The notes beneath the pieces are model-generated. The model made no database searches. It was not told the origin of the DNA and worked only from the letters and a program-made list of their open reading frames with translations. From the NCBI RefSeq assembly GCF_936925435.1, contig NZ_CAKZHQ010000047.1, forward strand, positions 106,466 through 170,465: a stretch of DNA of 64,000 nucleotides, given 5' to 3'. This document shows, piece after piece, positions 8,644 through 16,412 of the stretch. The DNA comes from an uncultured Ramlibacter sp. (GTDB lineage: Bacteria > Pseudomonadota > Gammaproteobacteria > Burkholderiales > Burkholderiaceae_C). Position numbers and translations under genes: made by a program. The stretch's first letter is position 1; every line of letters begins with the position of its first letter.

Positions 8644-9492
8644 TCAGGCGTAGCGCTTGTTGCGCAAATTGTTCTTCATCTCGCGCAGCAGCGGCTGCAG
8701 GCGGCCGCCGCCGATGCGCAGCGCCACGGTGGTGGCCAGCACGTCGATGATCATCAGGTGCAGCAGGCGCGAGACCATGGGGCTGTAGCGGTCGTAGCCT
8801 TCCGGGTGGTCGGCCGCCAGGTGGATGTGGCCGGCCGAGGCCAGCGGCGAGGCCGTCGCGGTAATGACGATGGTGGTCGCCCCGTTCTTGCGGGCGATGT
8901 CGCAGGCATCCATCAGGTCGCGCGTGCGGCCCGAGTTGGAGATCACCACCAGGCAGTCACCCGGGCCCAGCATGGAGGCGCTCATCACCTGCATGTGGCC
9001 GTCGCTGTACGCGATGGTGTTGACGCCCAGGCGGAAGAACTTGTGCTGCGCGTCCTGCGCCACGATGCCGGAGTTGCCTGCGCCGTAGAACTCGATGCGA
9101 CGGCCCGTTTTGTAGGTGCCGGCCAGGGCCTCGACCGCCTTCTCGATGGCGAAAGCGGAGGCGTCGTTGCGGTACTTGAGAAAGGCCGCCACCGTGTTGT
9201 CGATCACCTTGACCAGCACGTCGCCGGTCTTGTCGTCCACGTCGACACTGCGGTGGATGAAGGGAACGCCTTCGCTGACGCTGCCGGCCAGCTTGAGCTT
9301 GAAGTCCGACAGGCCGTCATAGCCCATGCTGCGGCAAAAGCGCACGACCGTGGGCTTGCTGACGTGGGCCCGCTCCGCCAGCTCGGTCACCGGCAGGTTG
9401 GCGAAGGCGCGCGGGTCTTCCAGCACGACGCGGCCCACGCGCTGCTCCGCCGGCGCCAGCGAGGACAGCGAAGCTTTGATCCTGTCTAACAT
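8644..9492 (-). CDS. hexR: HexR-type transcriptional regulator (RpiR family, HTH + SIS)
   Basis: 282 residues. An N-terminal RpiR helix-turn-helix (residues 1-77, core LAERAHVSKPTVVRFCRSMG) is followed by a SIS sugar-phosphate domain (about 120-260; FYGAGNSGIVAQDAQHKF and VISNSGRTRDLM). HexR proteins repress zwf and related genes and release DNA on binding the Entner-Doudoroff intermediate KDPG. The ATG overlaps the end of zwf by seven bases, so the two genes are cotranscribed and coupled. Two matching palindromes lie in the promoter region upstream of zwf (10968-10982 and 11088-11102). The name rests on the zwf linkage and the operator fit. Confidence 0.88.
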   Translation of the reverse strand: MLDRIKASLSSLAPAEQRVGRVVLEDPRAFANLPVTELAERAHVSKPTVVRFCRSMGYDGLSDFKLKLAGSVSEGVPFIHRSVDVDDKTGDVLVKVIDNTVAAFLKYRNDASAFAIEKAVEALAGTYKTGRRIEFYGAGNSGIVAQDAQHKFFRLGVNTIAYSDGHMQVMSASMLGPGDCLVVISNSGRTRDLMDACDIARKNGATTIVITATASPLASAGHIHLAADHPEGYDRYSPMVSRLLHLMIIDVLATTVALRIGGGRLQPLLREMKNNLRNKRYA

Positions 9493-10940
9493 TCTTCAGA
9501 CCAACAGTAGCCGTCCCGGGCGATCATGGCGCTGGACGCGCTGGGCCCCCAGGTGCCGGCGTTGTACGGGCGCAGGCTGCTGCTGTCGGTGCGCCAGTGC
9601 TCCAGGATGGGCTCGACCCAGCGCCAGGCTTCTTCCTGCTCGTCGCTGCGCACGAACAGGTTCAGCCGGCCGTCGATCACGTCCAGCAGCAGGCGCTCGT
9701 AGGCGCCGACCCGCTCCGAGCCAAAGCGCTTGTCGAAGTCCAGGTCCAGCTGCACCGGCGCCAGCGACTGGATGGCGCGGCGGTTCTCCTGGCCCTCGGC
9801 CAGCAGGTGCAGCTCCAGGCCGTCCTTGGGCTGCAGGTTGATCACCAACTGGTTGGTCGCGCCCGGCGGCGACTTGAAGATGGCATGGGGCGCCGGCCGG
9901 AAGTTGATGACGATGTGGGCATCGCGCTCGGCCAGCCGCTTGCCGGTGCGCAGGTAGAAGGGCACGCCGGCCCAGCGCCAGTTGGCGATCTCGGTGCGCA
10001 GGGCGACGAAGGTCTCGGTCGTGCTGGCGGGGTTCACGCCCGGCTCCTGCCGGTAGCCTGGCACGGCCTCGCCGCCGGACGTGCCCGCCGCGTACTGGCC
10101 GCGCACCACATGTTGCGACAGCGTCTGCGCCGTCCAGGGCTTGAGCGAGCGCAGCACCTTGAGCTTCTCGTCGCGGATGGCGTCGGCATGGGCATTGATC
10201 GGCGGCTCCATGCCGATGGCGCACAGCAGCTGCAGGGCGTGGTTTTGCACCATGTCGCGCAGCGTGCCGGTCTGGTCGTAGAAGGCGCCGCGCTTTTCCA
10301 CGCCCAGGTCCTCGGCGATGGTGATCTGGATGTTGGCGATGGTCTCGCGCCGCCACAGCGGCTCGAACAGCGCGTTGCCAAAGCGCAGGGCGAACAGGTT
10401 CTGCACCGAGGGCTTGCCCAGGTAGTGGTCGATGCGGAAGATCTGGCGCTCGCTGAAGGCGCGCCGCACAGCCTCGTTGATCAGCCGGTTGGAGGCCAGG
10501 TCGTGGCCCAGGGGCTTTTCCAGCACGATGCGGGTCGTCGGGCTGTTCAGGCCGGCGGCGGCCAGCTGCTCGCAGGCCTGGGTGAACAGCGAAGGCGCGG
10601 TCGCCAGGTACATCACCACCGTGTCGGCATTGCGCTCGCGCAAGTTGGCCGCCAGTCGCGCGTAATCCTGCGGCTTGGACAGGTCCATCTGGACGAAGTG
10701 CAGCAGGGCGGCAAAGCGCGCGAACTCTTCCTCGCTGGGCCGTTTGGCCAGTTCGACCTGGTCGAAGCGGTCGTGGATCAGGGCGCGGTACTGGGCGTCG
10801 TTGAGCGCGTCGCGCGCCACGCCGATGATGCGGCCGCCGGAGGGCAGAGTGCCGTGGCGGAAGGCCTGGAACAGCGCGGGCATCAGTTTGCGCCAGGCCA
10901 GGTCGCCGGTGCCGCCGAAAAGGACAAGGTCGAAGCTCAT
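9486..10940 (-). CDS. zwf: Glucose-6-phosphate 1-dehydrogenase
   Basis: 484 residues, full length. It oxidises G6P to 6-phosphogluconolactone, feeding the Entner-Doudoroff or pentose-phosphate routes. The nucleotide-binding start is FGGTGDLAWRKLMPALF; EKPLGHDLASN follows at 141-151. The active-site signature is RIDHYLGK at 169-176, and FYLRTGKRL is in the beta domain. It is the promoter-proximal gene of zwf-hexR and is divergent from the transporter gene at 11113. A HexR-like box 28 bases before its ATG suggests repression by its own operon partner. Confidence 0.96.
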   Translation of the reverse strand: MSFDLVLFGGTGDLAWRKLMPALFQAFRHGTLPSGGRIIGVARDALNDAQYRALIHDRFDQVELAKRPSEEEFARFAALLHFVQMDLSKPQDYARLAANLRERNADTVVMYLATAPSLFTQACEQLAAAGLNSPTTRIVLEKPLGHDLASNRLINEAVRRAFSERQIFRIDHYLGKPSVQNLFALRFGNALFEPLWRRETIANIQITIAEDLGVEKRGAFYDQTGTLRDMVQNHALQLLCAIGMEPPINAHADAIRDEKLKVLRSLKPWTAQTLSQHVVRGQYAAGTSGGEAVPGYRQEPGVNPASTTETFVALRTEIANWRWAGVPFYLRTGKRLAERDAHIVINFRPAPHAIFKSPPGATNQLVINLQPKDGLELHLLAEGQENRRAIQSLAPVQLDLDFDKRFGSERVGAYERLLLDVIDGRLNLFVRSDEQEEAWRWVEPILEHWRTDSSSLRPYNAGTWGPSASSAMIARDGYCWSEEC

Positions 10941-10967
10941 GGCAGGAGTGCTTTGGTTTTTTGTGAC

Positions 10968-10982
10968 TGTAACTTAGTTTCA
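10968..10982. promoter_or_regulatory. HexR-like operator, zwf side
   Basis: TGTAACTTAGTTTCA is an imperfect palindrome with a perfect AACT-T-AGTT core and TG..CA ends. It agrees at 12 of 15 positions with the HexR consensus as I remember it from gamma-proteobacteria (TGTAATTAAATTACA-like). It lies 28 bases upstream of the zwf start. Confidence 0.6.
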
Positions 10983-11087
10983 TGCCCTTCTGATTGACAG
11001 GAACAAGACAGCTTGACGCACCTCCGATCAGTGTTCGGCTGGTGTTTTCCCCGTTCCATTGCACCCTGGCGCTGCCTATGCTCGGCA

Positions 11088-11102
11088 GGTAATCAAGTTA
11101 CC
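11088..11102. promoter_or_regulatory. Second HexR-like operator, transporter side
   Basis: GGTAATCAAGTTACC has perfect GGTAA/TTACC arms around a 5-base centre and matches 11 of 15 positions of the same consensus. It ends 10 bases before the ATG of the binding-protein gene at 11113, where a bound repressor would block initiation. The pair of boxes suggests that both divergent promoters answer to HexR. Confidence 0.55.
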
Positions 11103-11112
11103 CACGACCCAC

Positions 11113-12126
11113 ATGAAAAAACTGTCCATTGCAGCCCTGCTGGCGAGCGCTTCCCTGGGCGCCGCGGCCCAGGGCCAGATCAACGTCATCTGCTCGGTGC
11201 AGGCCGAGTGGTGCAACCTGATGTCCACCGTCTATGCCCGCACCACGGGCGTCAAGGTCAACATGACGGCCAAGGGTTCGGGCGAGGCCCTGGCCCAGCT
11301 CAACGCCGAGAAGGCCAACCCCAAGACCGACATCTGGTTCGGCGGCACGGGCGATCCGCACCTGCAGGCCGCCGAGCAGGGCCTGACGCTGGAGTACAAG
11401 TCGGCCCAGCTGGCCCAGCTCTATCCCTGGGCGCAAAAGCAGGCGGTCGATTCCAAGTACCGCACCGTGGGCGTCTACCTGGGCCCGCTGGGCTTCGGCT
11501 ACAACACCGAGCTGCTGGCCAAGAAGAAGGTCGCGCCGCCCAAGTCCTGGGCCGACCTGCTCAAGCCCGAGTTCAAGGGCGAGGTGCAGATGGCCAACGC
11601 CGCCTCCAGCGGGACGTCCTACACCGTCATCGCCACCCTGGTGCAGCTGATGGGCGAGGACAAGGCCTTCGACTACCTGCGTGCGCTGCACAAGAACGTC
11701 AGCACCTACACCCGCTCGGGCGTGGCGCCGGCCAAGGCCGCCGCGCGCGGCGAGACCGGCGTGTCCATCAGCTTCGTGCACGACGTCACCACCGAGGCCG
11801 TGCAGGGCTTTCCGGTGGCCTCGGTGACGCCGGCCGAGGGCACGGGCGCCGAAGTCGGTTCCATGAGCATCGTCAAGAACGGTCCCAACACCGAGTCGGC
11901 CAAGAAGTTCTACGAATGGGCGCTGACGCCCGGCGGCCAGCAGTTCGGTCTGGCGGCCAAGCAGTTCCAGCTGCCCAGCAACTCCAAGGTGCCGGTCGAC
12001 CCGCGCATGAGCAACCCGGCCAAGATGAAGCTGATCGACTACGACTACGCCAAGTACGGCGCCAGCACCGAGCGCCGCCGCCTGATCGCCAAGTGGGAAA
12101 AGGAAGTGCTCAACCAGTCGCGCTGA
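11113..12126 (+). CDS. afuA: ABC transporter substrate-binding protein, AfuA-like (probable hexose-phosphate binder)
   Basis: 337 residues with a Sec signal (MKKLSIAALLASASLGAAAQ). The fold is the ferric-binding (family 1/FbpA) cluster: KGSGEALAQLNAEK, DIWFGGTGDPHLQAAEQG and SWADLLKPEFKGEVQMANA. FbpA proteins bind iron through a C-terminal Tyr-Tyr pair; no such pair is present here. The corresponding region reads FVHDVTTEA (His223-Asp224) with Glu247 23 residues after the Asp. This spacing is what I recall for the AfuA sugar site (His205, Asp206, Glu229). AfuA is reported to bind G6P, F6P and sedoheptulose-7-P. The genes around it, zwf, tal and pgi, use exactly these compounds. The start at 11113 is chosen for the signal peptide. 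Automated annotation would likely say iron transporter. Confidence 0.8.
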   Translation: MKKLSIAALLASASLGAAAQGQINVICSVQAEWCNLMSTVYARTTGVKVNMTAKGSGEALAQLNAEKANPKTDIWFGGTGDPHLQAAEQGLTLEYKSAQLAQLYPWAQKQAVDSKYRTVGVYLGPLGFGYNTELLAKKKVAPPKSWADLLKPEFKGEVQMANAASSGTSYTVIATLVQLMGEDKAFDYLRALHKNVSTYTRSGVAPAKAAARGETGVSISFVHDVTTEAVQGFPVASVTPAEGTGAEVGSMSIVKNGPNTESAKKFYEWALTPGGQQFGLAAKQFQLPSNSKVPVDPRMSNPAKMKLIDYDYAKYGASTERRRLIAKWEKEVLNQSR

Positions 12127-12148
12127 ACACGCGGCTGCGGCGCACGAC

Positions 12149-14365
12149 ATGATGGCTGCTGCGAACCGGGCCCCGGCCCTGTGGGCCCTTGCCGGCCTGC
12201 TGGCCTATCTGGCCTTGCCCTGGTATGCGATCCAGGATGCCAACGGCCTGACCCAGGTCCTCCAGGTGTTCTCGACGGAACAGGCCGGCAACGGCCTGTT
12301 GCAGGCGGCCGCCTTCGGCCGGCCCTGGCTGTGGCTGGGCCTGCTGGGCCTGGCTGTCGCAGCGGTCGGCGCTGCCATGGTGCCCGGGCGGCGCCAGGGC
12401 ACGGTGCTGCTCGCCGGCGGTGGCCTGGGCCTGCTGGCCCTGCTGGCCAGTGGCTTCCTGGTCGGCGCACGCGGCTGGGCCTTCGAGTCCTTGACAGCGG
12501 CCTTCGGCGAGTTGGCCGCGCGCCAGCCAGGCATGGGCTGGGGCGCCTTCGCCGCGCTGACGGCGCTGCTGGTGCTGGCGGCATTTGGTGTCGCCCGGCG
12601 CGGCTTTTTCAAGGGCGACCTGTTCGTGGCCGCGGCCGTGCTGGCCTGCGGCAGTTTGCTGCTGCTGTTCATCGTGTTCCCGGTGACCAAGACGCTGGCG
12701 GCCGCCTTTGTGGCGGAGGATGGCCAGCCGTCCCTGGCGGCGTTCGCCGAGCGGGTCGCCAATGACCGCAACTTCGGCCTGTCCTGCCTGGCCGGCGGTG
12801 TGCGCTGCGGCGTGGCCTGGAACACGCTGTTCCTGGGCCTGCTGACGGCCGGCACCACGACGCTGCTGGGCACGCTGATGGCGCTGATGGCCGAGCGCGG
12901 CGGCCGCGCCCTGCGCCGGCCGCTGAACGTCCTGGCCATGCTGCCCATCATCACGCCGCCCTTCGTCGTCGGCCTGGGCCTGATCCTGCTGTTCGGCCGC
13001 GCCGGCGTGGTCAACCAGCTGCTGGAAAGCTGGTTCGGCGTCGAGCCCACGCGCTGGTTCTATGGCTGGTTCGGTGTCTGGGTGGCGCAGACCTTCGCCT
13101 TCACGCCCATCGCCTTCATGATCATGCGCGGCGTGGTGCAGGGCGTGGCGCCCAGCCTGGAAGAGGCCTCGCAGACCCTGCGCGCCAGCCCGCAGCAGAC
13201 CTTCATGACGGTGACCCTGCCGCTGCTCAAGCCCGGCCTGGCCAATGCTTTCCTGGTGGGCTTCATCGAGAGCATGGCCGACTTCGGCAACCCTATCGTG
13301 GTGGGCGGGCAGTTCTCCGTGCTGTCCACCGAGATCTTCTTTGCCATCGTCGGCGCGCAGTACGACCAGGGCCGTGCCGCCTCGCTGGCCTGGGTGCTGA
13401 CGCTGTTCGCGCTGGCAGTGTTTGCCATCCAGCGCGCCGTGCTGGGCCGGCAGAACTTCACCACCGTCAGCGGCAAGGGCGATGCCGGCGTGCCGCTGCC
13501 GCTGCCGCCGCGGGTCAAGGCCCTGGTCAACGGCCTGGCCTTGCCGTGGATCGCCTTCACCATGGTGGTCTACCTCTTCGCCTTTGCTGGCGGCTTCGTG
13601 CAGACCTGGGGCCGCGACTACAGCTTCACGCTGAACCACTTCAAGACGGCTTTCGCGCTGGAGTGGGGGCAGTTCGGCATCGTCTGGGCCGGCACGGCCT
13701 GGAACTCCTTCTTCACCACGGTCAAACTTGCCGCGCTGTCCGCGCCGATGACGGCGACGCTGGGTCTGGCCATCGCCTGGCTGCTGGCGCGCACCGAGTT
13801 CAAGGGCCAGGGCCTGTTCGAGTTTGCCGCCCTGCTGGCTTTCGCCATCCCCGGCACGGTGCTGGGCGTGAGCTACATCCTGGCCTTCAACGTGCCGCCC
13901 TTCGAGCTGACCGGCACGGCGCTGATCATCGTGCTGTGCTTCATCTTCCGCAATCTGCCGGTGGGCGTGCGGGCCGGCACGGCGGCCTTCAAGCAGCTGG
14001 ACAAGTCGCTCGACGAGGCCTCGGTGATGCTGCGCGCCTCCAGCCTGCAGACCTTGTGGCACGTGGTGCTGCCCTTGCTCAAGCCGGCCATCGTCGCGGC
14101 CCTGGTCTACAGCTTCGTGCGCGCCATCACCACGGTGTCGGCCGTGATCTTCCTGGTCACGGCCGAGAACGAACTGGCCACCACCTACATCATCGGCCGC
14201 GTCGGCAACGGCGACTACGGCGTCGCGCTGGCCTACTGCACCGTGCTGATCCTGCTCATGAGCGGCGCCACGGCGCTGATCCAGCTGCTGGTCGGCGAGC
14301 GCAAGCTGGGGCGGCGCCAGCGCGCAGTCGCGCCGCTGCGGGCGGCAACCCAGGGGACCCCATGA
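12149..14365 (+). CDS. afuB: ABC transporter permease with two fused transmembrane domains, AfuB-like
   Basis: 738 residues, long enough to be a fused double permease (FbpB/AfuB class). The first part (residues 1-190) has several hydrophobic helices with little similarity to classical permease domains. Two binding-protein-dependent permease domains follow. Their EAA loops are EEASQTLRASPQQTFMTVTL (about residue 335) and DEASVMLRASSLQTLWHVVL (about residue 620). A single polypeptide therefore supplies the whole channel. It lies 22 bases after the binding-protein gene, and its TGA overlaps the ATPase ATG. Role in sugar-phosphate rather than iron import is inferred from context. Confidence 0.85.
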   Translation: MMAAANRAPALWALAGLLAYLALPWYAIQDANGLTQVLQVFSTEQAGNGLLQAAAFGRPWLWLGLLGLAVAAVGAAMVPGRRQGTVLLAGGGLGLLALLASGFLVGARGWAFESLTAAFGELAARQPGMGWGAFAALTALLVLAAFGVARRGFFKGDLFVAAAVLACGSLLLLFIVFPVTKTLAAAFVAEDGQPSLAAFAERVANDRNFGLSCLAGGVRCGVAWNTLFLGLLTAGTTTLLGTLMALMAERGGRALRRPLNVLAMLPIITPPFVVGLGLILLFGRAGVVNQLLESWFGVEPTRWFYGWFGVWVAQTFAFTPIAFMIMRGVVQGVAPSLEEASQTLRASPQQTFMTVTLPLLKPGLANAFLVGFIESMADFGNPIVVGGQFSVLSTEIFFAIVGAQYDQGRAASLAWVLTLFALAVFAIQRAVLGRQNFTTVSGKGDAGVPLPLPPRVKALVNGLALPWIAFTMVVYLFAFAGGFVQTWGRDYSFTLNHFKTAFALEWGQFGIVWAGTAWNSFFTTVKLAALSAPMTATLGLAIAWLLARTEFKGQGLFEFAALLAFAIPGTVLGVSYILAFNVPPFELTGTALIIVLCFIFRNLPVGVRAGTAAFKQLDKSLDEASVMLRASSLQTLWHVVLPLLKPAIVAALVYSFVRAITTVSAVIFLVTAENELATTYIIGRVGNGDYGVALAYCTVLILLMSGATALIQLLVGERKLGRRQRAVAPLRAATQGTP

Positions 14366-15417
14366 ACGCATCCGGCCCAGGCATCGAATTTCGCAACGTC
14401 AGCAAGCGCTATGGCAGTCAGGCCGGCGCGCCGCTGGCCGTCAGGGACATCAGCTTCAGTGTGCCCAGCGGCTCGCTGACCACCATCCTGGGCCCCTCGG
14501 GCTGCGGCAAGACCACCACCTTGCGCATGATCGCCGGGCTGGAGGCACCGACGGCGGGCCAGATCCTCATCGCCGGCAAGGACGTCACCACGCTGGGGCC
14601 GGCGCAGCGCAACGTCAGCATGATGTTCCAGAGCTACGCCCTGTTCCCGCACATGGACGTGGCGCACAACGTGATGTATGGCCTGAAGATGTCCGGCGTG
14701 GCCAGGGACGTGGCCCGAGCGCGGGCGACCGAGGCCCTGCGCAACGTCGGCCTGGTGGGCTATGACGACAGGCTGCCCAGCGAGCTGTCCGGCGGACAGC
14801 AGCAGCGCGTGGCGCTGGCCCGCGCCCTGGTGCTCGAGCCCGACGTGCTGCTGTTCGACGAGCCGCTGTCCAACCTCGATGCCCGTCTGCGCCGCGAAAT
14901 GCGCGAAGAGATCCGCTCGCTGCAGCAGCGCCTGGGCCTGACGGTGGCCTATGTCACGCACGACCAGAGCGAGGCCCTGGCCGTGAGCGACCACATCATC
15001 GTGATGGACCAGGGCACGATCGCCCAGCGCGGCACGCCGCAGGAGCTGTACGAGTTTCCCAAGAGCGAATTCGTCGCCGGTTTCATGGGCGAGGCCATGC
15101 TGTTTGCCGCCCGCGCCGATGCGGCAGGCACCGTCAGCCTGGGGCCGCTGCGCATCACGCCGCGCCAGGCCATGGCGCAAGGCGCGGTGAAGGTGGCGGT
15201 GCGGCCCGAGGCCTGGCTGATCGGCCCGCCCGGCGCCGGCATCGCCGGCCGGCTGGCCAAGGCGGCCTACCTGGGCAGCAACTACGAATACGTTTTCGAG
15301 ACCGAACTGGGCCCGGTCTTCGTGGTCTCGCCCGACATCAGCGCCGCGCTGGCGGTGGGCGCCGACGTTGGACTCAGCCTGGCTGGCCATGGGGTCTCGG
15401 TGGTGCAGGTTTCGTAA
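14362..15417 (+). CDS. afuC: ABC transporter ATPase, AfuC-like
   Basis: 351 residues from the ATG that overlaps the permease stop. Walker A GPSGCGKTT (44-52), Q-loop FQSYALFPHMD, signature LSGGQQQR, Walker B LLFDEPLSNLD and H-loop YVTHDQSEAL are intact. A C-terminal TOBE-like regulatory domain follows (from about residue 255; VAVRPEAWLIGPP). This layout belongs to the Fbp/Pot/maltose ATPase group. It powers the AfuB-like channel. tal follows after 45 bases, so the transporter and the two sugar-phosphate enzymes probably form one transcript. Confidence 0.9.
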   Translation: MNASGPGIEFRNVSKRYGSQAGAPLAVRDISFSVPSGSLTTILGPSGCGKTTTLRMIAGLEAPTAGQILIAGKDVTTLGPAQRNVSMMFQSYALFPHMDVAHNVMYGLKMSGVARDVARARATEALRNVGLVGYDDRLPSELSGGQQQRVALARALVLEPDVLLFDEPLSNLDARLRREMREEIRSLQQRLGLTVAYVTHDQSEALAVSDHIIVMDQGTIAQRGTPQELYEFPKSEFVAGFMGEAMLFAARADAAGTVSLGPLRITPRQAMAQGAVKVAVRPEAWLIGPPGAGIAGRLAKAAYLGSNYEYVFETELGPVFVVSPDISAALAVGADVGLSLAGHGVSVVQVS

Positions 15418-15462
15418 CCGCGACAAGCCGCATCCGGGCGCCGGCCGCTGGATAATGCGGCC

Positions 15463-16410
15463 ATGAACCAACTCGACGCGCTCAAGCAGTTCACCACCGT
15501 GGTCGCCGACACCGGCGACTTCCGCCAGCTGGCGCAGTTCCAGCCGCAGGACGCCACGACCAATCCCTCGCTCATCCTCAAGGCGGTGCAAAAGCCCGAG
15601 TACGCGCCGCTGCTCCAGGAGACGATGGCCAGGTACCGCACGGCGCCGCTGGACGAGGCCATGGACCGCCTGCTGGTGCGCTTCGGCACCGAGATCCTGT
15701 CCATCATCCCCGGCCGGGTCTCGACCGAGGTCGATGCGCGCCTGAGCTTCGACACCAATGCCACCCTGACGCGCGGCGAGCGCATCATCGATCTGTACCG
15801 CGCCGCCGGCGTGCCCACCGAGCGCGTGCTGATCAAGGTCGCCGCCACCTGGGAAGGTATCCAGGCGGCCGCCGCCCTGGAGCAGCGCGGCATCCGTACC
15901 AACCTCACGCTGCTGTTCTCCTTTGCCCAGGCTGTGGCCTGCGGCCAGGCCAGGGTGCAGCTGATCTCGCCTTTTGTCGGGCGCATCTACGACTGGTACA
16001 AGAAGAGCGCCGGCAGCAGCTGGGACGAGGCCGCCAGGGCCGGCGCCAACGATCCCGGCGTGCAGTCCGTGCGCCAGATCTACCAGCACTACAAGCATTT
16101 CGGCATCGCCACCGAGGTGATGGGGGCGAGCTTTCGCAACCTGGGCCAGATCACCGCTTTGGCCGGCTGCGACCTGCTGACCATCAGCCCGGAGCTGCTG
16201 GCCCAGCTGGCCGCCAGCGATGCGCCGCTGGAGCGCGCGCTCGACCCGCAAGCGGCCAAGAGCATGGCGTTGGAGCCAGTGAACTACGACGAGGCGGGCT
16301 TTCGCTATGCGCTCAATGAGGATGCGATGGCCACCGACAAGCTGGCCGAGGGCATCCGTGCTTTCGCCGCCGATGCGGTCAAGCTCGAACAGCTGATGAA
16401 GGCGGCCTGA
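15463..16410 (+). CDS. tal: Transaldolase
   Basis: 315 residues, TalB-type (sub-class 1) length. It transfers a dihydroxyacetone unit between sedoheptulose-7-P and glyceraldehyde-3-P to give F6P and erythrose-4-[13 protein letters not shown] marks the N-terminal barrel strand. The Schiff-base lysine is Lys125 in [23 protein letters not shown] and [13 protein letters not shown] are further signatures. It sits between the transporter genes and pgi (two-base gap to pgi), where it would handle S7P and F6P. Confidence 0.95.
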   Translation: MNQLDALKQFTTVVADTGDFRQLAQFQPQDATTNPSLILKAVQKPEYAPLLQETMARYRTAPLDEAMDRLLVRFGTEILSIIPGRVSTEVDARLSFDTNATLTRGERIIDLYRAAGVPTERVLIKVAATWEGIQAAAALEQRGIRTNLTLLFSFAQAVACGQARVQLISPFVGRIYDWYKKSAGSSWDEAARAGANDPGVQSVRQIYQHYKHFGIATEVMGASFRNLGQITALAGCDLLTISPELLAQLAASDAPLERALDPQAAKSMALEPVNYDEAGFRYALNEDAMATDKLAEGIRAFAADAVKLEQLMKAA

Positions 16411-16412
16411 GC

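Noticed and set aside
12110..14371. Long open frame on the minus strand opposite the fused permease gene
   Set aside because: It mirrors GC-rich codon periodicity; its product is rich in His/Gln/Gly/Arg without domains, while the plus-strand frame encodes a clear permease.
11113..15417. Assignment of the ABC system as an Fe3+ importer
   Set aside because: The receptor lacks the tyrosine pair of FbpA, no Fur-box-like sequence was seen, and all linked genes concern sugar phosphates; kept only as the alternative.
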